From assembly GCA_903916085.1 (NCBI GenBank), contig CAIWVL010000146.1, forward strand, positions 1 to 34,238: DNA of 34,238 nt, given 5' to 3'. Both the position numbers and the translations under genes were made by a program. The notes under the pieces are model-generated. The model saw only the letters and a list, made by a program, of their open reading frames with translations, did no database searches and was not told the origin of the DNA. This DNA comes from an uncultured Spartobacteria bacterium (lineage in GTDB: Bacteria; Verrucomicrobiota; Verrucomicrobiia; Chthoniobacterales; Chthoniobacteraceae). Below, in pieces: positions 26,243 to 33,623 of the stretch; positions within the stretch are counted from its first letter, which is position 1, and each line of letters starts with the position of its first letter.

Positions 26243-26315
26243 GCGCTGAACGCTCAAATCTCATAAGATAAGCGCCCCTGAGCGCTCATCCTTTGTGTAG
26301 CTCACCTTCACCCCT

Positions 26316-27590
26316 ATGCGTCCCCTACCCTTGCTGGCCTTGGCCTCTACCCTCGGCCTCGCCCCGCTGCTCTTTCAAACCGCTCAATGCCAGGTTTCCG
26401 AAAACGCAACCGCCCCGTTGAAAGTCAGCATCAAAGTGCTTCCCGGCCAGGTTCGGTTCGAGACGACGCGCTTTGATGTGACCGCTGGCAAGCCTGTGGA
26501 ACTAACTTTTTCCAATGGCTGCATCATGCCACACAACTTGGTTATCTTAAAACCAGACGCCGAACCTGCCGTCATTGCGGGCGTGAATGCTCTGGGCTTG
26601 GAGGGGCTCGAGAAAAATTTCGTGCCGGAAGTGCCCGGAATTGTGGCTGCCACGAAGCTGCTACAGCCTCAGGCCAAGGAAGTGCTCACGTTCTCGGCAC
26701 CTCAAGAAACGGGCGATTATCCTTACGTCTGCACCTTTCCTGGGCACTGGTACACGATGCGAGGGGTGATGCGGGTGCGTGCTTCTGGCGTGAAGTTGGA
26801 GGCTGCGCAAAGGGTCCTCGATAAACCAGCGCAAGTGCCCGATGCCCTCAAGCATTCAGAGATGTCCCATAAACCTATGGGAACCATGGACCATCCGTTT
26901 GTGATGCGTACCTTTGCCCTCGATCCGGGCTTGGATCCCGCCGTGTTTGCTCACCATGGCGTGGGCAAGGATGCGGTGAAGTACGATCCTGCCACTCGGT
27001 TGGACATCACCAAAAAGGAAGCCGACCCTCAAACGGGTGTTGTGCGCGAAATCCCCATCCCTGTGCCGTCTCTCAAGGGAGTCGCCGGTGCGATCGCGGT
27101 AAGCCATGGTCCTGATTTCTCCTACGTCTGGGATTCGACAGAGTGCCGTCTCTTTTACGCTTGGAGGGGTGGATTTTTGGATATGAACCCCTACTGGGGC
27201 CAGGAACCCGGTGGAAGCCGCTCCAAAGTCTATCTCCCTCTGATTGTGGGACATCTCGTTTACCGCGCCTCAGGGGCGATGCCTCTCGCCGAGCCCAACG
27301 ATCCTTCGCCGGTTTTCTTGGGGTATAAAATGGAGGGCGGCCTGCCTGAGTTCCGTTATCAGCTCGGACAACGTGTGATCCGGGAGAAAGTTTTGCCCAG
27401 TGCCAAGGATGGATTCGAAGTGCGCGTGACTGTAGAGGGCGGAGCGACTCCGAACTGGAAAGTGAACGCAGCTGACCTCGATGTCACCACAGTGCGGTCT
27501 GAAAATGGAGGGCTCGCGGTGGCCGTGAAGGATCGGCCCGAACCAGAGCACGTTCTGCCACCGGCATCCCCCAAACACGAGAAGCACTAA
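26316..27590 (+). CDS. Secreted plastocyanin/azurin-like copper protein with a C-terminal PVC domain
   Basis: A 424-residue exported protein with a signal peptide (about 1-25) and a cupredoxin domain (about 30-155). The type 1 copper ligands are all visible: H73 (MPHNLV), C139 (YVCTFP), H144 (GHWYT) and M148 (YTMRG). The arrangement resembles auracyanin/azurin. After a linker comes a domain of about 230 residues with FSYVWDSTECRLFYAWRGG and FLDMNPYWG, a pattern I associate with modules fused to cytochromes or propellers in PVC-group proteins. A role as a periplasmic electron carrier is likely; the partner may be the propeller protein whose gene starts 12 bp downstream. ATG at 26316 precedes a good signal peptide. 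A terminator at 26201-26242 isolates it from the channel gene. Confidence 0.88.
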   Translation: MRPLPLLALASTLGLAPLLFQTAQCQVSENATAPLKVSIKVLPGQVRFETTRFDVTAGKPVELTFSNGCIMPHNLVILKPDAEPAVIAGVNALGLEGLEKNFVPEVPGIVAATKLLQPQAKEVLTFSAPQETGDYPYVCTFPGHWYTMRGVMRVRASGVKLEAAQRVLDKPAQVPDALKHSEMSHKPMGTMDHPFVMRTFALDPGLDPAVFAHHGVGKDAVKYDPATRLDITKKEADPQTGVVREIPIPVPSLKGVAGAIAVSHGPDFSYVWDSTECRLFYAWRGGFLDMNPYWGQEPGGSRSKVYLPLIVGHLVYRASGAMPLAEPNDPSPVFLGYKMEGGLPEFRYQLGQRVIREKVLPSAKDGFEVRVTVEGGATPNWKVNAADLDVTTVRSENGGLAVAVKDRPEPEHVLPPASPKHEKH

Positions 27591-27602
27591 TTTGTTCACT
27601 GT

Positions 27603-29132
27603 ATGCGCACCTCACTTTCTCCTTTTGTGCACTCATTGACCCCTTTCCGAAATGCGCTTTTGTCGCTTGTCCTAGCGAGCGGCGCTATGAGCGTCTTTGC
27701 TCAGGAGGCAAAACCCGCCTATCAGGTGGAGGAAATTCCGGTTCCAAAAGGCATTGCGCCTGAAATTGGGGGACTTGGATTTACGCCGTCAGGCAAACTC
27801 GTGGTTCTGACCCGACGCTCGGGCATTCTCACGGCCAAGCCCACGACAGACCCCGCTCAGATGCAGTGGACTCGGTTTTCGGACCAGTCTTTGCACAACG
27901 CCAACGGGTTATTCGTTGTTTCCGATCGTGAAATGCTCGTGAGCCAGATGCCTGAACTTACGCGTATCATCGACCTCGATGGCGACGGCGTTGCTGACGA
28001 GTACCGAACCGAGGCCACCTTTAACTTGAGCGGTGCCTACCACGAGGTGACCGCAGGTCCCGTTCCTGACGGAAAGGACGGTTTCTTCATCGCCCTCAAC
28101 ACCGCCTCTCACTCCGGGTTCACCTTCGAGCACACACGCGGACCTTTCTCGGAAGTCAGCCGCCGAGGGCGCAATTTCGCTTCTGTCGAGTACCGGGGTT
28201 GGGTGATGCACTGGGATCCCAAAACCGGGCTGACTCCGTGGGCAAAAGGCTTTCGCTCGCCTAACGGCATTCAGTTCGGTCCTGATGGTTCTCTTTGGGT
28301 GACTGACAACCAAGGCGATTTCCGCACCACTAATCCCCTTTACAACGTTCAAAAGAACGCTTTCTACGGCCACCCCTCCTCCCTGGTTTGGGATCCTGCC
28401 TACGTCCAAAACAATCCCAAGCGCGACCCCCTCAAACAGCCCATGGAAGAACTGGACGCCATGCGCACGCCCGCCGCTGTCCTCTTTCCCTACGGTTTCT
28501 CACGCTCCCCCGCAGAACCTCTGTTTGAACTGACGGGTGGTAAATTCGGTCCCTTCAATGGGCAGATGCTCGTTGCGGATGCCGCCGCTCCGCGCATCAT
28601 TCGCGTGATGCTCGAACAGGTGGACGGTGCATGGCAGGGAGCTTGTGTCGATTTCTACTCAGATCATGGCCTTCGTAATGGCTCCAATCGCATGGTTTTT
28701 TCTCCTGACGGTACGGAACTGTATGTAGGCCAAACCATGCGCGAGTGGGCCAATGCCATGGAGGGTCTTCAACGCATCCGCTACAACGGCGGACGCGTCT
28801 TTGAAGTGCTTGCCATGCATTTGCAAAAGGACGGGTTCGAGCTCGAGTTTACTCAACCCGTTGATATCGGCGCCGCTGATCAACCCAGCGCTTTTAATAC
28901 GGAAACCTATTGGTACGAGTATTCCTCAAGCTACGGCGGCCCCGAATCCGACGCTAAAAAAGTGCGGCCCACAGCGGTGCGTTGGAGTGCAGACCGTCGG
29001 AAAGTTAATCTCACCTATGCGCAGATGCAGTCGCAACGCGTGATGCGTGTGACGCTCACCGGGGTAACTTCCAACGCTCAGCCCCTCGGGCATACCATGG
29101 TTGCCTACACGCTGAACCACTTGGCGAAATAA
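27603..29132 (+). CDS. Secreted beta-propeller protein, PVC dehydrogenase-like, no heme motif
   Basis: A 509-residue exported protein (signal peptide about 1-34, ending near SVFAQ). Its propeller resembles soluble glucose/sorbosone dehydrogenases: IGGLGFTPSGKLVVLTRR, LHNANGLFVVSDREMLVSQ, DGDGVADEY, SPNGIQFGPDGSLWVTDNQGDF, MVFSPDGTELYVGQT. The last 100 residues form an Ig-like module (DGFELEFTQPVD ... YWYEYSSSYGGPESD ... TMVAYTLNHL) that commonly ends PVC heme proteins. No CxxCH is present, so unlike the 2521-5583 protein it carries no heme and would need an external electron acceptor. The cupredoxin encoded 12 bp upstream is the obvious candidate, by inference. The substrate is unknown. Confidence 0.87.
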   Translation: MRTSLSPFVHSLTPFRNALLSLVLASGAMSVFAQEAKPAYQVEEIPVPKGIAPEIGGLGFTPSGKLVVLTRRSGILTAKPTTDPAQMQWTRFSDQSLHNANGLFVVSDREMLVSQMPELTRIIDLDGDGVADEYRTEATFNLSGAYHEVTAGPVPDGKDGFFIALNTASHSGFTFEHTRGPFSEVSRRGRNFASVEYRGWVMHWDPKTGLTPWAKGFRSPNGIQFGPDGSLWVTDNQGDFRTTNPLYNVQKNAFYGHPSSLVWDPAYVQNNPKRDPLKQPMEELDAMRTPAAVLFPYGFSRSPAEPLFELTGGKFGPFNGQMLVADAAAPRIIRVMLEQVDGAWQGACVDFYSDHGLRNGSNRMVFSPDGTELYVGQTMREWANAMEGLQRIRYNGGRVFEVLAMHLQKDGFELEFTQPVDIGAADQPSAFNTETYWYEYSSSYGGPESDAKKVRPTAVRWSADRRKVNLTYAQMQSQRVMRVTLTGVTSNAQPLGHTMVAYTLNHLAK

Positions 29133-29153
29133 GCGCTTCCCCCAATGCACAGA

Positions 29154-29288
29154 CTGAGAACGTCTAAATTAACTCAAAAAAGAGGGCTCACGCGCAGGCG
29201 CAGAGAGCCCGGAGAAATTACGAAATAACCTTCGCAATCAGGTTTTATAAAAGCTCCGCGTGAGGTTGCCTTTTTTTAAGCGCTCTTA
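29154..29288 (+). repeat. Interspersed MITE-like repeat, copy 3
   Basis: A roughly 135-bp element between the propeller gene and the ars cluster, in plus orientation. It starts GAGAACGTCTAAATTAACTC and ends TTTTTTTAAGCGCTCTTA. It aligns along its whole length with the reverse complement of 2299-2448, except that a segment of about 17 bases between repeated CTCC motifs is missing. The shared interior includes GGAGAAATTAC and TTTTATAAAAGCTCC. It occupies most of the 253-bp gap before the aquaporin start; the remainder shows nothing clear. Confidence 0.75.
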
Positions 29289-29385
29289 GCGCAACGCGGA
29301 TGCACACGTGCTTCGGCTTTGCCCTAGCTCTACTGGCTTGGTTCCGGCTTGCTTGGACTGCTCGTCGTCTGTAAGCGCATGCTCC

Positions 29386-30048
29386 ATGGACCGGACTTTT
29401 CAAAAGCTACTCGCCGAGGGATTAGGTACGGCCTTGCTCCTCGTGGTTGTCATAGGCTCTGGTATCATGGCCGAGCGACTGTCCGGCGGTAACGGTGCTT
29501 TGGCGCTCTTGCCCAACACATTGGCAACGGTGTGGGGGCTAAATGTTTTGATCAGCACCTTTGCGCTTGTGAGCGGGGCGCATTTCAATCCGGTTGTTTC
29601 CGCCGTCTTTGCGTTCAAGGGCGAGTTGGCATGGAAACTCCTTGTGCCCTAAGTTGTTGTGCAGTCGTCGGGAGCTGCGTGTGGCGCGTGGCTTTCCCAT
29701 GTCATGTTTGAACTTCCCGTTCTGCAATGGTCCACAAAGATACGCACGGGTAACGGTCAGTGGGTGGCCGAAGGGGTGGCCACCGCTGGACTGGTGTTAG
29801 TGATTTTACGAACCGCCAGCGGGAAGGCTGCATCAGTAATCGCCTTTTATATCGGTGCCGCCTACTGTTTCACCGCATCGACCTCCTTCGCCAATCCTGC
29901 GGCGGCCTTTGGGCGAATGTTGTCTGACACTTTCGCTGGCATTGCGCCGGAATGCGTTCCGGCCTTTGTGGTGGCGCAGGGAGTTGGGGCGGCGTTGGGC
30001 GTCGGCATGGATTGGATGTTGAAGGCGGAGTCGAGAAAAAGGGTGTGA
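29386..30048 (+). pseudogene. Aquaglyceroporin (AqpS-like) gene interrupted by an in-frame TAA
   Basis: Two open stretches in the same frame, 29386-29652 and 29653-30048, together encode one MIP-family channel of about 220 residues. The first half has the initial helices and the first pore loop HFNPV (N68). The second has the second pore loop FANPAAAFGR (N170) and the last helix. Only codon 89, TAA at 29650-29652, interrupts them; there is no frame shift. Tyrosine-to-stop by one base change is a plausible origin. In ars operons of the Sinorhizobium type, such a channel releases arsenite made by ArsC. As written, the gene yields an 88-residue fragment with a single pore loop, so it is probably inactive unless the stop is a sequencing error or is read through. 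A GTG at about 29656 could restart the second half. Confidence 0.85.
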
Positions 30049-30097
30049 GGTTGGGAGAAAGGTGCGTTGTAAGAGAAAGCGACTTGTTACCTGGCCA

Positions 30098-30141
30098 TTC
30101 TTGGTTATTTTGCCAAATAATAAAATAGCCAAATAACCAAG
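30098..30141 (+). promoter_or_regulatory. arsR promoter with palindromic operator overlapping the start codon
   Basis: TTCTTG (30098-30103), a 17-base spacer and TAAAAT (30121-30126) form a good sigma70-like promoter. A perfect inverted repeat, CTTGGTTATTT (30100-30110) and AAATAACCAAG (30131-30141), brackets the -10 element, and CCAAATAA occurs twice as a direct repeat. Transcription would start within about 10 bases of the GTG, giving a nearly leaderless mRNA. The dyad is the likely ArsR binding site. Confidence 0.6.
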
Positions 30142-30467
30142 TGACCGTTCTCTCGACTCCCGCCTCCGCCAAGCGTGTTGCTGTGCTCAAGGCACTCGCT
30201 CATCCCTCGCGCCTTCTCATCACCGAGGCCCTCATGAGCGGTGAACTTTGTGTGTGCGACTTGCGTGACCTCGTGGGTGACGATGTGTCCACTGTTTCTA
30301 AACACCTCTCGATCTTGCGTTCTGCGGGCGTACTCACCTGCGAAAAGCGTGGCCTCAATGTGTATTACAGTCTCGTGTGCGATTGTTTTGGAGAATTTTT
30401 GCGGTGCGTAGATCAAGTCTGCGCGCTGCCTCCTGTCCAGCCATCGGTGAAGATAAACTGCTGCTAA
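30141..30467 (+). CDS. arsR: ArsR/SmtB-family arsenite-responsive repressor
   Basis: A 108-residue winged-helix repressor. The helix-turn-helix is seen in LRDLVGDDVSTVSKHLSILRSAG, and the wing follows with CEKRGLNVYYSL. The arsenite-binding region ELCVCDL (C37, C39) matches the CVCDLC site of E. coli ArsR apart from the third cysteine, which is arginine here. Extra cysteines near the C-terminus (CDCFGEFLRC, INCC) could supply the third ligand. It begins with GTG at 30141, directly inside the right arm of a palindrome, and ends three bases before the DUF6428 gene, so the two are cotranscribed. It presumably autorepresses the arsR-DUF6428-arsC unit until arsenite binds. Confidence 0.93.
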   Translation: MTVLSTPASAKRVAVLKALAHPSRLLITEALMSGELCVCDLRDLVGDDVSTVSKHLSILRSAGVLTCEKRGLNVYYSLVCDCFGEFLRCVDQVCALPPVQPSVKINCC

Positions 30468-30470
30468 ATC

Positions 30471-31025
30471 ATGATAATCCAAGAATTTCTATCTCAACTG
30501 CGGGCCCATCCGACGTTGCCGCTTTCTTTCCGTCTGCCCGATGGCTCGTGGGTGCCTGCGCATTGCCACATCACCGAGGTGGGCCATGTCAGTAAGCGGT
30601 TCGTCGACTGCGGAGGCACGCGGCGCGTTCAGGAAAGTTGCCTGCTTCAGACTTGGGTTCACGACGACACCGAACACCGGCTTCTGGCTGGCAAACTCGC
30701 GACCATTTTTGAGCGGGCGGGTGACCTTCTCCCTCACCAAGAGCTCCCCATTGAAGTGGAGCACGAGCTTACCGTGGTGGCGCAATTTCCCCTTGAAAGC
30801 GTTCAAGTCGAGGACGGTCGGTTTGTGGTGAATCTTGGGACCAAGCATACGGACTGTCTGGCCAGGGCGATTTGTTTGCCTGGCACTTGCGCGCCCGTCC
30901 CTTTGCCGACATCGGTATGCGCGCCTGTCCCTGTGTCAATGTTAGTGCCAAGTGATGTAAGGATGGGCAACTGCTCCACTTTCCCTTTTCCAACGGTCGC
31001 CCCTGCGCGTTCCTGCTGCTCTTAA
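30471..31025 (+). CDS. DUF6428 family protein, ars-operon associated
   Basis: A 184-residue cytoplasmic protein. The body matches the DUF6428 family: PAHCHITEVGHVSKRFVDCGG near residues 30-50, then LLQTWVHDDTEHRLLAGKLA, IEVEHELTVVAQFPLESV and a KHTDCLARAICLP segment. Members commonly sit in arsenic operons of Bacteroidetes and Verrucomicrobia, but no function has been established as far as I know. The conserved His/Cys pairs (CHxTEVGH, DCGG, CLARAIC) suggest metal or metalloid binding. The last 50 residues are a low-complexity, proline- and valine-rich tail with further cysteines, ending CCS. It starts three bases after arsR and ends six bases before arsC, which is tight operon packing. Confidence 0.85.
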   Translation: MIIQEFLSQLRAHPTLPLSFRLPDGSWVPAHCHITEVGHVSKRFVDCGGTRRVQESCLLQTWVHDDTEHRLLAGKLATIFERAGDLLPHQELPIEVEHELTVVAQFPLESVQVEDGRFVVNLGTKHTDCLARAICLPGTCAPVPLPTSVCAPVPVSMLVPSDVRMGNCSTFPFPTVAPARSCCS

Positions 31026-31031
31026 TTCCCT

Positions 31032-31481
31032 ATGAAACCACTCGTTCTCATTCTGTGTACGGGCAATTCCTGCCGTAGTCATCTTGCGGAGGGCCTGCTG
31101 CGGGCGAGTGCCGGTGCAGTCCTCGATGTGGCCAGTGCAGGATCCAAGCCTGCAGGATTTGTTCATCCGCTCGCGATTGAGGTCATGCGAGAGATCGGTA
31201 TCGACATCCGTGCGCAGCACAGCAAGCACATGAACGAGTTTTTGAACCAGGGTGTAGAGACGGTCATTACGGTATGCGGCAATGTGGATCAGGCTTGCCC
31301 GATGTTCCCTGGCCAACTGAATCGCCATCACTGGGGTTTTGATGACCCGGCTCACGTTGAGGGATCCCGCGAGGAACAGCTGGCGGTGTTCAGGCGTGTC
31401 CGCGACGAAATCAAACGGGTTTTCGACGCTTACGCAGCCGGGCGTCTGGATTTCCGCCACTCGCCAGCGTTACCCCAGTGA
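31032..31481 (+). CDS. arsC: Arsenate reductase, low-molecular-weight phosphatase (thioredoxin-coupled) type
   Basis: A 149-residue cytoplasmic enzyme reducing arsenate to arsenite. The P-loop CTGNSCRS (C9, C14, R15) is the PTPase CX5R signature. The catalytic acid region is WGFDDP. The redox relay cysteines C82 and C89 (VCGNVDQACP) match the thioredoxin-dependent class exemplified by S. aureus pI258 ArsC, not the glutaredoxin class. It is the last gene of the plus-strand ars unit, six bases after the DUF6428 gene. It faces the second arsR-like gene across 21 bases. No ArsB or Acr3 pump is in the window; the only arsenite exit gene visible is the broken aquaporin upstream. Confidence 0.95.
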   Translation: MKPLVLILCTGNSCRSHLAEGLLRASAGAVLDVASAGSKPAGFVHPLAIEVMREIGIDIRAQHSKHMNEFLNQGVETVITVCGNVDQACPMFPGQLNRHHWGFDDPAHVEGSREEQLAVFRRVRDEIKRVFDAYAAGRLDFRHSPALPQ

Positions 31482-31502
31482 AGAAGGGTTAGTCCCTGGG
31501 GT

Positions 31503-31817
31503 CTAATCACCCAGAAAATCCATTCGGAAAGTACAGCACCCAAAGTCGAGGACTTGCCCCTCTTCCTCAACGCGGCGGCGGAAGTTGGGTGTGATGAAAT
31601 ACTCGCGCCGCTGCCCGATGGCGCGGACCTCCACAATCCCAGCGTCCTTGAGGACTCTCAGGTGCTTGGAGGTGTTGTATTGGGTGATCTCCAAATGATC
31701 CGAAAGCTCATTAACACCCCGTCCCTCCGTAAGCAGGGCCTTCACGAGGCGCTGGCGCGTACGGTCGGCGAGAGACTTCAGAATGTCGGAGCAATCTTGT
31801 GAGGCCACAGGTGACAT
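31503..31817 (-). CDS. Second ArsR-family HTH regulator
   Basis: A 104-residue winged-helix regulator. The HTH is seen in LSDHLEITQYNTSKHLRVLKDAGIV and the wing in GQRREYFITP. It lacks the CxC pair of classical arsenite sensors in the equivalent helix (GRGVNELSDHL), but ends with VLDFGCCTFRMDF, where the adjacent cysteines may form a different sensing site. The frame is open to a TTG at 31844; the ATG at 31815-31817 is preferred. It is convergent with arsC, 21 bases between stops, with a small imperfect hairpin spanning that gap. It may regulate the neighbouring ars genes or its own minus-strand unit; neither can be decided here. Confidence 0.88.
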   Translation of the reverse strand: MSPVASQDCSDILKSLADRTRQRLVKALLTEGRGVNELSDHLEITQYNTSKHLRVLKDAGIVEVRAIGQRREYFITPNFRRRVEEEGQVLDFGCCTFRMDFLGD

Positions 31818-31876
31818 TTTGGCGCAAACGCGGGGCAACTGCAATCGCTCTCACACGCGCCCGACGCAAGTTTCAG

Positions 31877-32167
31877 TTAGTGATGGGCGTGGTCGCCGGG
31901 TTCGGGTGGATTTCCGCTGAGGTGCGCGAGCGCTTTGTCGTAGCTACAACGCTCCAAGTAGTGCTTGAGCTGCGGGTGCACCGGAGGCGGGAGCGCATCA
32001 GAGAGACTATCGATGCGCTCGGACACCTCCTGGAGTGCGCGCAGATGCCCGGTAGAATCCCGCTGAACCCATGCGCGATCTGCGATGAGACCCAGGCGCT
32101 CGCGCAACGCCTCTGCTAAGCGAGCTTCTGGAGTTCCGGGGGCGGGAATGCGTTGGGACGTTTGCAC
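31877..32167 (-). CDS. Small hypothetical protein (96 aa)
   Basis: I do not recognise this. It is a charged, helix-forming protein with segments such as ARLAEALRERLGLIADRAWVQRD and LKHYLERCSYDKALAHLSG, and it ends HAHH. There is no signal or membrane segment. It starts with GTG at 32165-32167, 12 bases after the DUF2934 gene, suggesting cotranscription with it and perhaps with the downstream arsR-like gene, 59 bases away. The compact operon spacing and helical composition support a real gene, though the evidence is modest. Confidence 0.6.
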   Translation of the reverse strand: MQTSQRIPAPGTPEARLAEALRERLGLIADRAWVQRDSTGHLRALQEVSERIDSLSDALPPPVHPQLKHYLERCSYDKALAHLSGNPPEPGDHAHH

Positions 32168-32179
32168 AATTAAATGAGG

Positions 32180-32560
32180 TTAGTTGTGCGTCGAACGCTC
32201 GGAGTGCAGTTGGTGCTCGGCCTGTAGCCAATCACTGGCTGAATCGCCAGGGCGCCCCAAAGCGTGTCTCTGCTGGGAAATGAAATATGCTCGCACCGAA
32301 ATAGACTCGTGCGTGAGTTGAGTCGCCACTGAGGAACTCGATGTCTCAGCCGCTAGGGGCTCAGGAACAACCGTGACCTTGGATGGGCGTTTGCCCGGCT
32401 TCTTCGGTTTTAACTCCTCAACCATCATGGCTTCATTCCCAAAACTAGACGGCGATTCAGGCGATTGCTCCGCCTTCACCTCTACTTTTACAGCATTCTT
32501 TTTCGGAGCTCTGGTCCCCTTCACTTTGGATTCGGCTGTCTGCTCTTTTTTCGTAGGCAT
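32180..32560 (-). CDS. DUF2934 domain-containing protein with a lysine-rich N-terminus
   Basis: A 126-residue protein. The C-terminal 35 residues form the DUF2934 motif (ISVRAYFISQQRHALGRPGDSASDWLQAEHQL), a small helical module of unknown function common in bacteria. The preceding 85 residues are low complexity and rich in Lys, Pro, Ser and Glu, resembling a disordered, possibly nucleic-acid-binding tail (KKPGKRPSKV). The ATG at 32558-32560 is preferred over a GTG four codons upstream. It is the first gene of a likely minus-strand unit; miaA ends 150 bp away. No partner or pathway is indicated. Confidence 0.85.
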   Translation of the reverse strand: MPTKKEQTAESKVKGTRAPKKNAVKVEVKAEQSPESPSSFGNEAMMVEELKPKKPGKRPSKVTVVPEPLAAETSSSSVATQLTHESISVRAYFISQQRHALGRPGDSASDWLQAEHQLHSERSTHN

Positions 32561-32710
32561 AACAACTAGCACTTTAAGGTTGTATGAGCCGGGGAGGTTG
32601 GGGCGGCGTCAGTTTTCCTCATCAGTTACGTTAAAAATGCTCTAGCGTCCACCGAAACTATTTTCAGCTTTAGTGAAGTTGCACTCCAGCAAGGCTGGTG
32701 CCGCTCCCGT

Positions 32711-33610
32711 TTATTGATCCTTCAACAAGGACAATCCCTTCTCAAGGGCCTGCTCAGGCGGGATAGCCACCAGGGCCGCCTCTTTTCGTAACCACGTCTC
32801 TTGGCGACGCGCGTACTGCCGAGTGGCCGCAGTGATCTGTGAAATAGCCTCTTCTCGCGAGCATGTGCCCTCCAGGACGCTTGCCACCTGCTTCAGCCCG
32901 ATGGTTTGCTGTGAAGTCATCCCCACTTCAGGAAGCGCGCGTCTTACTTCTTCCTCCACTCCCGATGCGAACAATCGCCCGGCACGCCCTGCAATGCGTT
33001 GGTGTAAGTCCTCCCTTTTTGGCGAAACCCAGATCCCAATTGGGGGCTCACACCAGGGGGCGGTGAGTCTGAAGCTGGTGAACGCCTTTCCCGTTAGAAT
33101 ACACACTTCCAGTGCCCGAATGACGCGCCGCGGGTTTTGAAGGTCCACGGTCGCGATTGCTTCGGGATCAAGGGTGGCCAGACGCGTTCGGAGGGCGTCA
33201 AGAGGCTGTTGTTCTAGATCTGCGCGCAGATTTGCGTCGGGGCCGGGGAGTCCTTCAGAAAGGCCATACAACAACGCTTTTATGTAAAGCCCTGTGCCTC
33301 CTACGAGAATGGGAAGGCGCCCCGTTGCACGGCACTGCGTCAGGCGCTCACGGGCCAGTGCCAGATAGCAGGCAGCGTCAAAAGATTGGCTGAGGGGGAT
33401 TTCGCCGACGAGATGATGCGGTGCTTGGGCAAGTTCCTCCGCGGTGGGCTGAGCTGTAAGAAGCGGCAGGCCGCGGTAGATCTGGAAAGCATCGGCGTTA
33501 ATGATCGCCCCACCGCAACGCTGGGCGATCTCGAGGGCGAGTTGGGTTTTCCCCGAAGCTGTGGGGCCGCCGATGACCAGGCTTGGCAGGCTGGAAGAAT
33601 GCGCTCGCAT
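32711..33610 (-). CDS. miaA: tRNA dimethylallyltransferase MiaA
   Basis: MiaA transfers a dimethylallyl group to the N6 of A37 in tRNAs that read codons starting with U, including tRNA-Tyr. The 299-residue product has the P-loop GPTASGKT (15-22), INADAFQIYRGLPLLTAQPT, HHLVGEIPLSQSFDAACY, LVGGTGLYIKALLYGL, RRVIRALEVCILTGK and a C-terminal TRQYARRQETWLRKE that contacts tRNA. The usual serine in the ISADS motif region is replaced (INADAF), which is within family variation. The ATG at 33608-33610 is canonical. The leader just upstream is a G/C-rich 8-bp tandem repeat, leaving no visible Shine-Dalgarno. Confidence 0.95.
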   Translation of the reverse strand: MRAHSSSLPSLVIGGPTASGKTQLALEIAQRCGGAIINADAFQIYRGLPLLTAQPTAEELAQAPHHLVGEIPLSQSFDAACYLALARERLTQCRATGRLPILVGGTGLYIKALLYGLSEGLPGPDANLRADLEQQPLDALRTRLATLDPEAIATVDLQNPRRVIRALEVCILTGKAFTSFRLTAPWCEPPIGIWVSPKREDLHQRIAGRAGRLFASGVEEEVRRALPEVGMTSQQTIGLKQVASVLEGTCSREEAISQITAATRQYARRQETWLRKEAALVAIPPEQALEKGLSLLKDQ

Positions 33611-33623
33611 GGGACGGGATAAC

